Below are positions 1 to 5,468 of a stretch of 5,729 bases of DNA, in pieces. The notes beneath the pieces are model-generated. The model made no database searches and was not told where the DNA came from. It saw only the letters and a list, made by a program, of their open reading frames with translations. Origin of the DNA: Micrococcales bacterium (lineage in GTDB: Bacteria > Actinomycetota > Actinomycetes > S36-B12 > UBA5976); the NCBI GenBank assembly GCA_024640585.1, contig JAHEEQ010000088.1:1-5729 (forward strand). Reading direction: 5' to 3'. The first letter of the stretch is position 1; every line of letters starts with the position of its first letter. A program made the translations under genes and the position numbers.

Positions 1-5
1 TTAGG

Positions 6-272
6 GTGAATAATCAAGAGGTCTTTGAGGATGCACATGAAGTCAAGTTAATCACTAGCGGTCACCAAGTTGCTCCAAACAAGAAGTTTTTCTTCTTTGA
101 GGAGCACTTGGAAGCTGGAGGATCGGCCATTGAGGGCAAGTTTACCGATGGAGGCGAACATGCACTAATTAGTCAAGCATCGAAGATTGAGTTGATGAAA
201 AAACGCAGGGATGTAAGCGGCTATTTGTACGAAGCAAAGATCTATTTGTGGCTAACCAATGAACAACACTAA
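6..272 (+). CDS. Small beta-rich phage protein, unknown function (possibly 5'-partial)
   Basis: I do not recognise this 88-residue protein. It is hydrophilic with a beta-type residue pattern, a striking aromatic patch (KKFFFFEEH, residues 27-34), a glycine-rich turn region (residues 38-50), and a C-terminal strand-like segment VSGYLYEAKIYLWLT (70-84). That last segment loosely resembles the end of the next protein (VSGVY then YKVNLYLRC), so the two could share a fold. The start given is a GTG at position 6. The frame stays open upstream to the window edge, so the real start may lie outside and the protein may be longer. The gene ends 6 bases before the next start. Position ahead of the other small beta-rich proteins suggests a minor virion component, which is inference only. 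Confidence 0.6.
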   Translation: MNNQEVFEDAHEVKLITSGHQVAPNKKFFFFEEHLEAGGSAIEGKFTDGGEHALISQASKIELMKKRRDVSGYLYEAKIYLWLTNEQH

Positions 273-278
273 TGCTGT

Positions 279-689
279 ATGGCAGTAACACGCTATTCGA
301 TCGTTGGTCTAAGGGTTAATAAGCCTGGAGAGATTATCTCGTTTCAATACAAGATTCCGGCATACTTGAAATGCTGCACAGGTTTTAAGTTGTCGCTTGT
401 TGGGTCGCTGGATGCGTCACTGCTAAATTGTGAAGTTGGAAGGTTGAGTGCTTCGTTTAACAGTTTGAAAGAAGAAGCAATTACCGCTTCACTGAAATTC
501 GAAGAACTCGGATCACAAGACTTTCAGCAGTTGGAAGTTCAGTTGCATCCAGGTCAAATTGTGAGTGGTGTGTATGTGGATTCATTACTTAGCGAAGAGT
601 TTAAGCCATACAAGGTGAATTTGTATTTGCGCTGCACTGACAAAGAAGGTCAAACGACTAAAACCCAAGCAGAATGTACGACCACCTGA
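279..689 (+). CDS. Beta-rich phage protein, possible minor capsid/vertex protein
   Basis: This 136-residue protein has no family I can name. It has no signal peptide or membrane helix. Alternating hydrophobic residues, proline/glycine turns (NKPGE at 14-18, HPGQ at 90-93) and a closing strand pair (VSGVY 95-99; YKVNLYLRC 111-119) suggest a beta sandwich. It is fairly cysteine-rich (C32, C33, C51, C119, C133). The ATG at 279 lies 6 bases after the previous stop. The 3' end overlaps the next start by 16 bases, which implies translational coupling. A small beta-sandwich protein next to other virion-like proteins would suit a penton, spike base or minor capsid role in a compact phage, but that is inference from context and composition. 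Confidence 0.7.
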   Translation: MAVTRYSIVGLRVNKPGEIISFQYKIPAYLKCCTGFKLSLVGSLDASLLNCEVGRLSASFNSLKEEAITASLKFEELGSQDFQQLEVQLHPGQIVSGVYVDSLLSEEFKPYKVNLYLRCTDKEGQTTKTQAECTTT

Positions 690-997
690 ACCATGTGCAA
701 CAGCAGTTCAAGCAGCGAGAAATCAAGATTGAATTGCAAGGATTTAAGTCTGTTTACACGAGACCAGGGACTTTACAATACCACATTGAGGCTTACAATG
801 AGTACTTGCTTCTCACCAATAGCGCAGTGCTTCCGGTTGGTACACGCATTCTTTCTGATACCAATAGCATGGAGATCAGAAGGGGTCATCGCAGGACTGA
901 AGCACTAGAAGAGTTCAGCGGACTTGTGTCCATTGAACTCCCACAGGGAACAAATTACTTTCCCATCATCGAATTTATTCAAATCGTCAAGGAATGA
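674..997 (+). CDS. Beta-rich phage protein, unknown function
   Basis: This 107-residue protein is unrecognised. It opens with a short charged, glutamine-rich helix-like stretch (HVQQQFKQRE, residues 7-16), followed by what looks like a compact beta domain: IKIELQGFKSVY (17-28), LQYHIEAYNEYLLLTN (34-49), a LPVGTRILSDTNS loop (53-65) and closing strands FSGLVSIELP and PIIEFIQIV. No membrane segment or catalytic motif is visible. Its start overlaps the previous gene by 16 bases, and its stop overlaps the next start as ATGA, so it is translated within the operon. It could be a virion component like its neighbours; no function should be assigned. Another reading frame over the same stretch (693-908) lacks protein-like character. 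Confidence 0.7.
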   Translation: MYDHLNHVQQQFKQREIKIELQGFKSVYTRPGTLQYHIEAYNEYLLLTNSAVLPVGTRILSDTNSMEIRRGHRRTEALEEFSGLVSIELPQGTNYFPIIEFIQIVKE

Positions 998-1800
998 AAA
1001 GAAGAAAGATTTATCACGTGATCGAGGTTTGTCAGAAGATGATCAAAACCTTCCCAAAACAAGGACACAACAAAGTAACGTTCAATGCCATGTTTTATCG
1101 AAATGGTAAACGCTTAAATAGCATTGATCAAGCCATTATTGAGAATTTCTCTCAACTGGTGCGTAGCTATGATAAATCAGAAAACCCTGACAAGGTAAAA
1201 GTAGAATTCAAGGATGTGGAAACCGGAACGCTCATTTGGGCAAAGACCTTTGAGTGGACAGATGTGGATGAGGAAATCCCAAAGTCCCTTGCAGGATATA
1301 GTGGTTTGGGAGAAGCCGAAGTAAACGAGCTGGTTCAGCGCAAGTTTTCAGAAATGGAACGCAGCCGCGAGCTAGAAAGATTGACTTCTGAATTACAACG
1401 CATCAATGCCATCAATGAAGAGCTGGAGTTTCAAGTTCAAGACATGCAAAACTCCCTAGAAGCTAAAAAGCAGGTGGAGTATTATTCCAACATCATTGGA
1501 ATGGCACTTCCAGGTCTAGCGAAGTTCTTTACCAATTCACCCGTTGGAACAGCCTTTAATTTCTTGGCTGGAACAGAAACTGAAAAGTCTTTAGAGCAGT
1601 CATCGGATGGTACTAAGGACACACAGCGCGAAACGATTTTAGAGATGATCAATTCCTTTATTCAAACACTTGACAATCAAGAATTAGGGACGATTTACTT
1701 AATGCTTTCTGAAATCGAAAAAGACCGTTCAAACATTCAAAAGATCCTGCAATTTATCACAGGATCCTCAACAGTAGAAACACCCATTCAAACCAATTAA
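994..1800 (+). CDS. Coiled-coil protein with hydrophobic segment, putative structural/membrane-associated phage protein
   Basis: I do not recognise this 268-residue protein by family. Residues 1-100 look globular and basic at the N-terminus (MKRRK), with strand-like KVKVEFKDVETGTLIWAKTFEW. Residues about 108-162 form a strongly predicted coiled coil with regularly spaced L, I and M (for example LERLTSELQRINAINEELEF from 127). Residues about 166-193 are hydrophobic with glycine and proline (IIGMALPGLAKFF, then VGTAFNFLAG), which suits a membrane-associated or amphipathic segment. The acidic, Q/T/S-rich stretch around 195-210 is followed by a C-terminal helical region (LEMINSFIQTL to IQKILQFITG). 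It starts in an ATGA overlap with the previous gene and ends 11 bases before the next. The layout suits an oligomeric virion or membrane-associated component; a tail chaperone or scaffold is an alternative. Confidence 0.75.
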   Translation: MKRRKIYHVIEVCQKMIKTFPKQGHNKVTFNAMFYRNGKRLNSIDQAIIENFSQLVRSYDKSENPDKVKVEFKDVETGTLIWAKTFEWTDVDEEIPKSLAGYSGLGEAEVNELVQRKFSEMERSRELERLTSELQRINAINEELEFQVQDMQNSLEAKKQVEYYSNIIGMALPGLAKFFTNSPVGTAFNFLAGTETEKSLEQSSDGTKDTQRETILEMINSFIQTLDNQELGTIYLMLSEIEKDRSNIQKILQFITGSSTVETPIQTN

Positions 1801-1811
1801 AACACTAGAAA

Positions 1812-1985
1812 ATGGCACAACATGAATTAAAAGTCACCGTCAACGCGGCTACAGATTTAGAAGCGCGCCACGTGCAAAAAGCTTTGCAAACCATTGCAAA
1901 CAACTTCAAGCCCAATGAGCTTGTGAGCATTTCCAAAAAGATTGAAATGCCACTTGTGAAGTTGAAAATTAAAAGCATGATCTAA
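1812..1985 (+). CDS. 57-residue small protein between two operon genes
   Basis: The ATG at 1812, preceded by an A-rich stretch (CTAGAAA), opens a 57-residue frame starting MAQHELKVTVNAATDLEARH and ending VKLKIKSMI. It fills what would otherwise be a gap of about 196 bases in a window where neighbouring genes are nearly contiguous: 11 bases separate it from the preceding stop and 11 from the next ATG. The protein is basic and helical in character (EARHVQKALQTIANNF, residues 17-32), with a short lysine/valine-rich C-terminus and no membrane helix or cysteines. I recall similar small proteins with an EA...ALxxxAxx pattern in Bacteroidota elements, but cannot name a function. Basic small virion protein, nucleic-acid-associated protein or chaperone are all possible. 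Confidence 0.75.
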   Translation: MAQHELKVTVNAATDLEARHVQKALQTIANNFKPNELVSISKKIEMPLVKLKIKSMI

Positions 1986-1996
1986 GGCAAGATAAA

Positions 1997-3049
1997 ATGG
2001 CATCCGCAAAAGAAAAAATCACACAAGCTGTCCAAGACAATCAAAGTGTACTGATCAAAGGTGCACTGATTGCTGGTGGCATTTATTTGACCTATCGGGT
2101 AGGAAAGAATCTTGTTGCGAAGGTCAATAAAAACAATGCGCAGAAAAATACGGATGACAAACCAGAAGTAAGACAAGCCATGTCCTTGCGATCTTCAGTG
2201 AATCCTTCGGGCTACAGCTGGATGAAAAGCTTTGACACGACCAATGTCAGCACAGTGATGGAAATTGCCAAAACCATCACCAATCTCGACAAAGTTCAAA
2301 AAGCGTATAAGGATTTATACCAAGACAATTTGTTGGATGATTTACAAAGTGATCTTTCAACGAACGAATACGAAGCGTTTTTAAACATCATTGCCTCCAA
2401 TGCCAACAAGGACACAAGTGGTGGTGGTGCTCCTCCGGTGCAATACACCAAGAAGAACCAACTGATTGTAGCAAAAAAAGATGTCACGATTCGTAAATCT
2501 CCAGATGCAACGAATCATGGGGCATTCTATGAAGTGTTCTCTGAAGACAATATTTACCGTGTGGCCAAAGCTGGAGAGTTCTTGGGTTATGCCACAGGGC
2601 AGCAGCATTATGATGAAGTCAATAACGTGAAGTTCATCCAGGTGGCGTATGTCATCAATGCCAAATACGCACCTTCTGCTTACAAGAAAAAGAACAAAGT
2701 AAAGATGTCCTTTTGGATCAGTGCATCATCAAACTACACCGATCAGTTTCCAAGTGTGAAAGCTATGATTGAGGCATATCCTAAAACAAGCTCCACAGCA
2801 TACTGGAAAAAACCCTTGGATTATTTTGATCTCAAAGGTATTCCTATGCCACGCTTATTGACGCGCGCAAATGCAGTAATCTTAAACGAGAAGTTTGTAC
2901 CCATCAATCAGGCAGGATCCAATACCATATTGGGGCAACTGGTGATGAGTATGCAAACCAAAGGCGGTGTGCTTTTGCAGTTTCGCACCATTGACAATAA
3001 CATCCGCTGGGTAGATCAACGATACATTCATTTACAAGAAAGCATATGA
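1997..3049 (+). CDS. Membrane-anchored protein with SH3-like segments
   Basis: This 350-residue protein has one N-terminal transmembrane helix (about residues 18-36, core LIKGALIAGGIYLTY) followed by lysines, so the bulk may lie on one side of the membrane. Residues 60-135 are helical (DKVQKAYKDLYQDNLLDDL). A GGGAPP linker at about 142-147 leads to a segment that resembles a bacterial SH3 domain: VTIRKSPDATN, IYRVAKAGEFLGYATG, then VKFIQVAYV (about 155-225). A second SH3-like candidate is at the C-terminus (about 290-348, VILNEKFVPI to IRWVDQRYIHL). Such domains often bind cell wall. Its stop overlaps the start of the glucosaminidase gene (ATGA), which supports a joint role at the peptidoglycan, either DNA entry from the virion or lysis. 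The SH3 assignment is by eye and unconfirmed. It is not an evident major capsid protein. Confidence 0.8.
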   Translation: MASAKEKITQAVQDNQSVLIKGALIAGGIYLTYRVGKNLVAKVNKNNAQKNTDDKPEVRQAMSLRSSVNPSGYSWMKSFDTTNVSTVMEIAKTITNLDKVQKAYKDLYQDNLLDDLQSDLSTNEYEAFLNIIASNANKDTSGGGAPPVQYTKKNQLIVAKKDVTIRKSPDATNHGAFYEVFSEDNIYRVAKAGEFLGYATGQQHYDEVNNVKFIQVAYVINAKYAPSAYKKKNKVKMSFWISASSNYTDQFPSVKAMIEAYPKTSSTAYWKKPLDYFDLKGIPMPRLLTRANAVILNEKFVPINQAGSNTILGQLVMSMQTKGGVLLQFRTIDNNIRWVDQRYIHLQESI

Positions 3050-3549
3050 GCACAAAAACAGAAAACTATGTAGTCAATAACTACCCTTATGCCAAGAAAG
3101 CTGGCGAGCGTTTCAAGATGGATCCCTTGGTGATCCTCGCGCAAGGTTCTTTTGAGAGCGCTTGGGGAACATCGAATTTGTCAACGAAGTTCAACAACTT
3201 TTTTGGCATTACGGCCGGTGGCTCCAAAAATGAATTTTGGAAAGGCGGCGTTTACCAGGCGCAAAACAAATACAAATTGAAGTTTAGAACCTACGCTTCA
3301 CCCCAGGATAGCTTCAATGATTTTGCCCGATTGATCTCTAGTAGCTACAAGACGGCGCATGCCGCAGCGATGGATTACAAGAAGTACGCGGATAAAATCG
3401 CACACAGTCCTTATATCTCAGAGAGCAACGGAGATAACCGAACAGCTTACATGCGTGGGCTCATTGCCAACTATGAAAAAATATTGGACATCGCTAAAAA
3501 AAAAATCTTCTTGAAAAAGGAGGATTCACCCTCGGAGCAGCAGCCTTAG
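3046..3549 (+). CDS. GH73-type endo-beta-N-acetylglucosaminidase (peptidoglycan hydrolase)
   Basis: This enzyme is expected to cleave glycan strands of peptidoglycan. The 167-residue protein carries the glucosaminidase (FlgJ/LytG-like, GH73) signatures: DPLVILAQGSFESAWGTS with the presumed catalytic Glu38, the NFFGI motif at 51-55, FRTYASPQDSFNDFARLI (80-97), and a helical C-terminal part with YADKIAHSPYI. The domain spans roughly residues 10-150, close to the usual minimal domain length. No signal peptide is present, so export would rely on a holin, the virion, or a membrane tail. The start ATG overlaps the stop of the SH3-like gene. After residue 150 the gene passes through ten A residues and ends in a hydrophilic tail (IFLKKEDSPSEQQP). 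A -1 shift in the A run instead yields about 183 residues with a C-terminal transmembrane helix (see separate entries), and I consider that form likely to be real. Confidence 0.92.
   Translation: MSTKTENYVVNNYPYAKKAGERFKMDPLVILAQGSFESAWGTSNLSTKFNNFFGITAGGSKNEFWKGGVYQAQNKYKLKFRTYASPQDSFNDFARLISSSYKTAHAAAMDYKKYADKIAHSPYISESNGDNRTAYMRGLIANYEKILDIAKKKIFLKKEDSPSEQQP
3496..3505 (+). other. A10 slippery run in the glucosaminidase gene (candidate -1 frameshift or homopolymer error site)
   Basis: Ten consecutive A residues follow codon 150 (GCT) and are read as AAA AAA AAA A. They contain A AAA AAA, which fits the X XXY YYZ pattern for -1 ribosomal slippage, and runs of this length also promote RNA polymerase slippage in bacteria. 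One extra A in the message, or a -1 ribosomal shift, moves reading into the frame at 3504-3596. Downstream there is an AAGGAGG (3517-3523) and a weak four-pair hairpin (GAGG 3520-3523 with CCTC 3530-3533), which is not convincing as a stimulator. A sequencing or assembly error of one A would look identical. Confidence 0.55.
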
Positions 3550-3596
3550 TCTTTTTGACAGGCAGGTTTATTTATAAAAAATACATTCAGAAATAA
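3498..3596 (+). other. -1 frame extension of the glucosaminidase encoding a C-terminal transmembrane helix
   Basis: In the -1 frame relative to the glucosaminidase, the codons from the A10 run to the TAA at 3594-3596 encode a textbook membrane tail: NLLEKGGFTL followed by GAAALVFLTGRFIYKKYIQK. That is one hydrophobic helix of about 16-18 residues flanked by positive charges. The frame is closed just upstream by a TAA at 3495-3497 and contains no ATG or GTG, and its only TTG (3555) lies inside the helix, so independent translation is unlikely; it must be entered from the glucosaminidase frame. Its stop overlaps the next gene's start as TAATG, matching the tight junctions elsewhere, whereas the unshifted gene leaves 46 unexplained bases. 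I infer that the functional enzyme is membrane-anchored. Confidence 0.65.
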
Positions 3597-3994
3597 TGGC
3601 ATTTACACTTACACACGTTAGAACCGGTGAACAGCAATCCTTCACCGTTCAAGTACTTCTGGAAAAACTAGGAGACCCCATCAACGATGAAATCACCATC
3701 AACGGTGAAGCGTTTCGCATTGCAAGCGTAAAGGAAAGCGCATCAAGTGGCGGAATGGTTTCAAGCAATTGGCAACGCGAAGCAATCGAAGTCACACAAA
3801 GCGACCAAACAGAGTTTGAAGTCGATATCAATACTTCGGATCCAGAAGGCTTGTTTTTGGTAGTCAACGGAGCTTTGTTTGACTACGGACAAAACGGAGC
3901 TTTTCACATCGAAGGAACTACACTTTACTGGCATGGGAGATTCAATCTTTCGCCAACAGATCAAGTTTACATCAAGTATTTAACCCTTAATTAA
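3596..3994 (+). CDS. Short fibre/spike-like protein with C-terminal beta domain
   Basis: This 132-residue protein begins with a beta-rich segment (FTLTHVRTGEQQSFTVQVLL, residues 3-22) and a Ser/Gly-rich linker (about 48-57). It closes with a segment typical of phage fibre tips: LFLVVNGALFDYG (86-98), FHIEGTTLYW (103-112) and TDQVYIKY (121-128). The pattern of an NG turn, a middle strand that follows a T or G, and a terminal (T)Dxhxhx(Y) strand recurs at the end of the next protein, so both probably carry a related receptor-binding or capping domain. ATG at 3596 overlaps the TAA of the upstream membrane-tail frame, suggesting coupled translation. The gene ends 5 bases before the next start. 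A role in host attachment is inferred. Confidence 0.7.
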   Translation: MAFTLTHVRTGEQQSFTVQVLLEKLGDPINDEITINGEAFRIASVKESASSGGMVSSNWQREAIEVTQSDQTEFEVDINTSDPEGLFLVVNGALFDYGQNGAFHIEGTTLYWHGRFNLSPTDQVYIKYLTLN

Positions 3995-3999
3995 TAACC

Positions 4000-4917
4000 A
4001 TGAGCGAACAACTAAAAATCAAACAGATTGAAGGTCTAACGGCAGACCTCGCAAGCAGAGCACTGGATGCTCAGGTTGTAAAAATTGCAAACAACCTCTC
4101 GGATGTCAATGCCACAAATGCCAGAACCAATCTCTCTCTTTACTCGAAGTCTGAGGTAGATGCCTTGGTGGTGGGTGCCAAAAACGCATTCAACGTTGCG
4201 GACACCACAGCGCGCAATGCTTTGACCGGCTTGAAAGTCACAGACCGTGTGTTTGTCAATGACGATGGTGATGCAAAATGGGCATTGTATATCGTAACGG
4301 CTGTTACTACAGGAACAGGGTCAACTTCGACGTTTAAGAAAATCGCAGATGAAGATCTATTCACCAATGCACTCACAGCCGCCGCGGTAAAAGCTGCCTA
4401 TGAAAGCAATGCCGATACCTATGCCTACAACGGAACAGCCAAAGGCAAGGTGGATAAATTGACGGTGAGTTCCAATATCAATTTGGATACACTCAAAACC
4501 ACCGCAGATAGTGCTCTGAGTAATGCCACAACAGCACAAACAACGGCTAACAGTGCCAATACAGCTGCTACAGCAGCACAGAACACCGCTAACAGTGCAT
4601 TAACAACAGCAACTTCCGCAGGTACAAAAGCAGATCAGGCCATTACAGCAGCAGCTGCCGCTCAATCCACAGCGGATTCAAAAGAGGATGCGTTTACGTC
4701 CACTTCTGAATCTTTCAACGGCTTAACCGGAGCTGCAAACGCGGCGATTTCTGTCACCTTGGGGCAAGTGCCAAAAACAGGGTTTAACATCGATATTTTC
4801 TTCAATGGGCTTCGTGTAAAATCTCAAACGAGAACCAACGGATCTAAGATCATCACATTCACTGTTCCATATATCACAGAAACAACGGACGACATCATCG
4901 TCGCTTACAGTTACTAA
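4000..4917 (+). CDS. Trimeric-type tail fibre/spike protein
   Basis: This 305-residue protein has a typical phage fibre layout. The N-terminus (MSEQLKIKQIEGLTADLASR) and LSDVNATNARTNLSLYSKSEVDAL (33-56) resemble attachment and shaft regions of fibres. Residues about 64-125 (FNVADTTARNALTGLKVTDRVFV, then KWALYIVTAV) match a small domain common in phage fibres. A long Ala/Thr/Ser-rich heptad shaft follows (168-230), and residues 235-305 form a beta-rich tip with FFNGLRV (267-273) and TDDIIVAYSY at the end. Such proteins usually trimerise and bind the host surface. I infer the receptor-binding role and cannot tell whether the virion is tailed or carries spikes on a capsid. The next gene starts 2 bases after the stop and shares the KQIEG N-terminal motif. 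Confidence 0.85.
   Translation: MSEQLKIKQIEGLTADLASRALDAQVVKIANNLSDVNATNARTNLSLYSKSEVDALVVGAKNAFNVADTTARNALTGLKVTDRVFVNDDGDAKWALYIVTAVTTGTGSTSTFKKIADEDLFTNALTAAAVKAAYESNADTYAYNGTAKGKVDKLTVSSNINLDTLKTTADSALSNATTAQTTANSANTAATAAQNTANSALTTATSAGTKADQAITAAAAAQSTADSKEDAFTSTSESFNGLTGAANAAISVTLGQVPKTGFNIDIFFNGLRVKSQTRTNGSKIITFTVPYITETTDDIIVAYSY
4501..4689 (+). repeat. Nine heptad repeats in the fibre shaft
   Basis: Residues 168-230 of the fibre protein divide into nine consecutive seven-residue units without an insertion, for example TADSALS, NATTAQT, TANSANT and TANSALT, with alanine fixed at position 5 in the first eight units and alanine, threonine or serine dominating the others. The DNA shows imperfect recurrence (repeated GCTAACAGTGC- and ACAGCAGC-like strings), consistent with expansion by duplication followed by drift. 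An alanine-core heptad repeat of this kind forms a slender trimeric coiled coil in fibres. The last unit breaks into the charged KED, marking the start of the tip domain. Confidence 0.85.
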
Positions 4918-4919
4918 TC

Positions 4920-5195
4920 ATGGATAAGATTTCAGCAAAGCAAATTGAGGGGGTGGTTGATACCACAAGTGCACAGGTCATTGAAGGAGTGAAATCCTTT
5001 AATGATCCTTTGCACATCTTAAACCGTCAAGATCGATCCATCATGGGGATGCGCATCGATGGACTTTTTATCTATTGGCTGAGTGACTTAGAGCAATTGG
5101 ATCAAGTGGGAAACATCCGAATGGGATTCAATCCTAGAACGGGAAGATTCACTTTGCAGGAATTTACAACCGATTGGACAGACTTTATTTTTTAA
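4920..5195 (+). CDS. Small fibre-associated protein sharing the KQIEG N-terminal motif
   Basis: This 91-residue protein starts MDKISAKQIEGVVDTTSAQV. The KQIEG at residues 7-11 repeats that at 8-12 of the preceding fibre protein, and both are followed by a short helix-like stretch containing an AQV. The remainder (VKSFNDPLHIL, then MGMRIDGLFIYWL, NIRMGFNPRTGRFTLQEF and TDWTDFIF) looks like one compact beta domain with many aromatic residues at the C-terminus. No membrane segment is present. It follows the fibre stop by 2 bases and precedes the holin-like start by 3 bases. A second, shorter fibre or a cap using the same docking site is the best guess; an unrelated accessory protein cannot be excluded. 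Confidence 0.7.
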   Translation: MDKISAKQIEGVVDTTSAQVIEGVKSFNDPLHILNRQDRSIMGMRIDGLFIYWLSDLEQLDQVGNIRMGFNPRTGRFTLQEFTTDWTDFIF

Positions 5196-5198
5196 ACG

Positions 5199-5468
5199 AT
5201 GAATACACAAACGCGATTTAAACTCACACTTTTTACTGCCGGATTTCTGGCTTTGATAACACTTCTGTCCATTGGCTCAAAAATGGAAACCGTAGCAACG
5301 GCCGCCATTGCAGGCATTATGACCATCCTTTCAGCTTACATCTGGTCACAAACACAAAGACCTTCAAAAAATGAATATGCTAGTAACCATTCTCAAAAGT
5401 CCCACGGTTCAAAGACTCATCGGACTTCTCGTACTTCTGGGCGCAATCGTACTTCTGTACAAAAGTAA
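5199..5468 (+). CDS. Holin-like two-helix membrane protein (C-terminal tail doubtful)
   Basis: The N-terminal part has two hydrophobic helices (about residues 9-26, LTLFTAGFLALITLLSIG, and 31-49, TVATAAIAGIMTILSAYIW) joined by a short turn with GSKME, then SQTQRPSK. Size and two-helix layout match small phage holins, which let lytic enzymes or spanins act, and the next gene is spanin-like. As read, the protein continues to 89 residues with a basic Ser/Thr/His/Arg-rich tail (58-89), encoded entirely over the start of the spanin-like gene (98-base overlap). The tail looks like the product of reading another gene out of frame. A -1 shift at the A6 run (5366-5371) would end the protein after about 58 residues at a TGA overlapping the spanin ATG. 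I trust the two-helix core and doubt the tail. Confidence 0.7.
   Translation: MNTQTRFKLTLFTAGFLALITLLSIGSKMETVATAAIAGIMTILSAYIWSQTQRPSKNEYASNHSQKSHGSKTHRTSRTSGRNRTSVQK
5366..5371 (+). other. A6 run at the holin-like/spanin-like junction (candidate frameshift or missing A)
   Basis: The holin-like frame reads TCA AAA AAT, containing A AAA AAT, which has the X XXY YYZ form. A -1 shift, or one extra A, puts the reading frame on TGA at 5372-5374, one base inside the ATG at 5371-5373. This makes the same ATGA junction seen at 994 and 3046. Without a shift, the frame runs another 32 codons through the spanin gene. Slippage on A6 alone would be weak, so a deletion in the sequence or a genuine long overlap are the main alternatives. 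Confidence 0.4.

Noticed and set aside
1..6. TTAGGG at both ends as a terminal repeat
   Set aside because: Six bases recurring at 1-6 and 5720-5725 are easily due to chance.
693..908. A 71-residue + strand frame overlapping the 107-residue gene
   Set aside because: It lies wholly inside a better-supported coupled gene, has an irregular composition, and has no sensible junction with neighbours.
924..1109. A 61-residue + strand frame spanning the 997/994 junction
   Set aside because: Both genes it crosses meet in a clean ATGA overlap; this frame is a shadow with low-complexity polar content.
1982..2608. Several minus-strand frames opposite the SH3-like gene
   Set aside because: They are antisense shadows; all convincing genes are on the + strand and no regulatory or start context supports them.
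1997..3049. The 350-residue protein as the major capsid protein
   Set aside because: It has an N-terminal transmembrane helix, a helical middle, a glycine linker and SH3-like segments, not a capsid fold pattern.
3517..3523. AAGGAGG as a ribosome-binding site for an independent membrane peptide
   Set aside because: No ATG or GTG follows in the relevant frame, the only TTG (3555) is inside the helix, and it is far from the ATG at 3596. Bacteroidota also rarely depend on this motif.
3520..3533. Small hairpin GAGG/CCTC downstream of the A10 run as a frameshift stimulator
   Set aside because: Only four pairs with a six-base loop, too weak to call.
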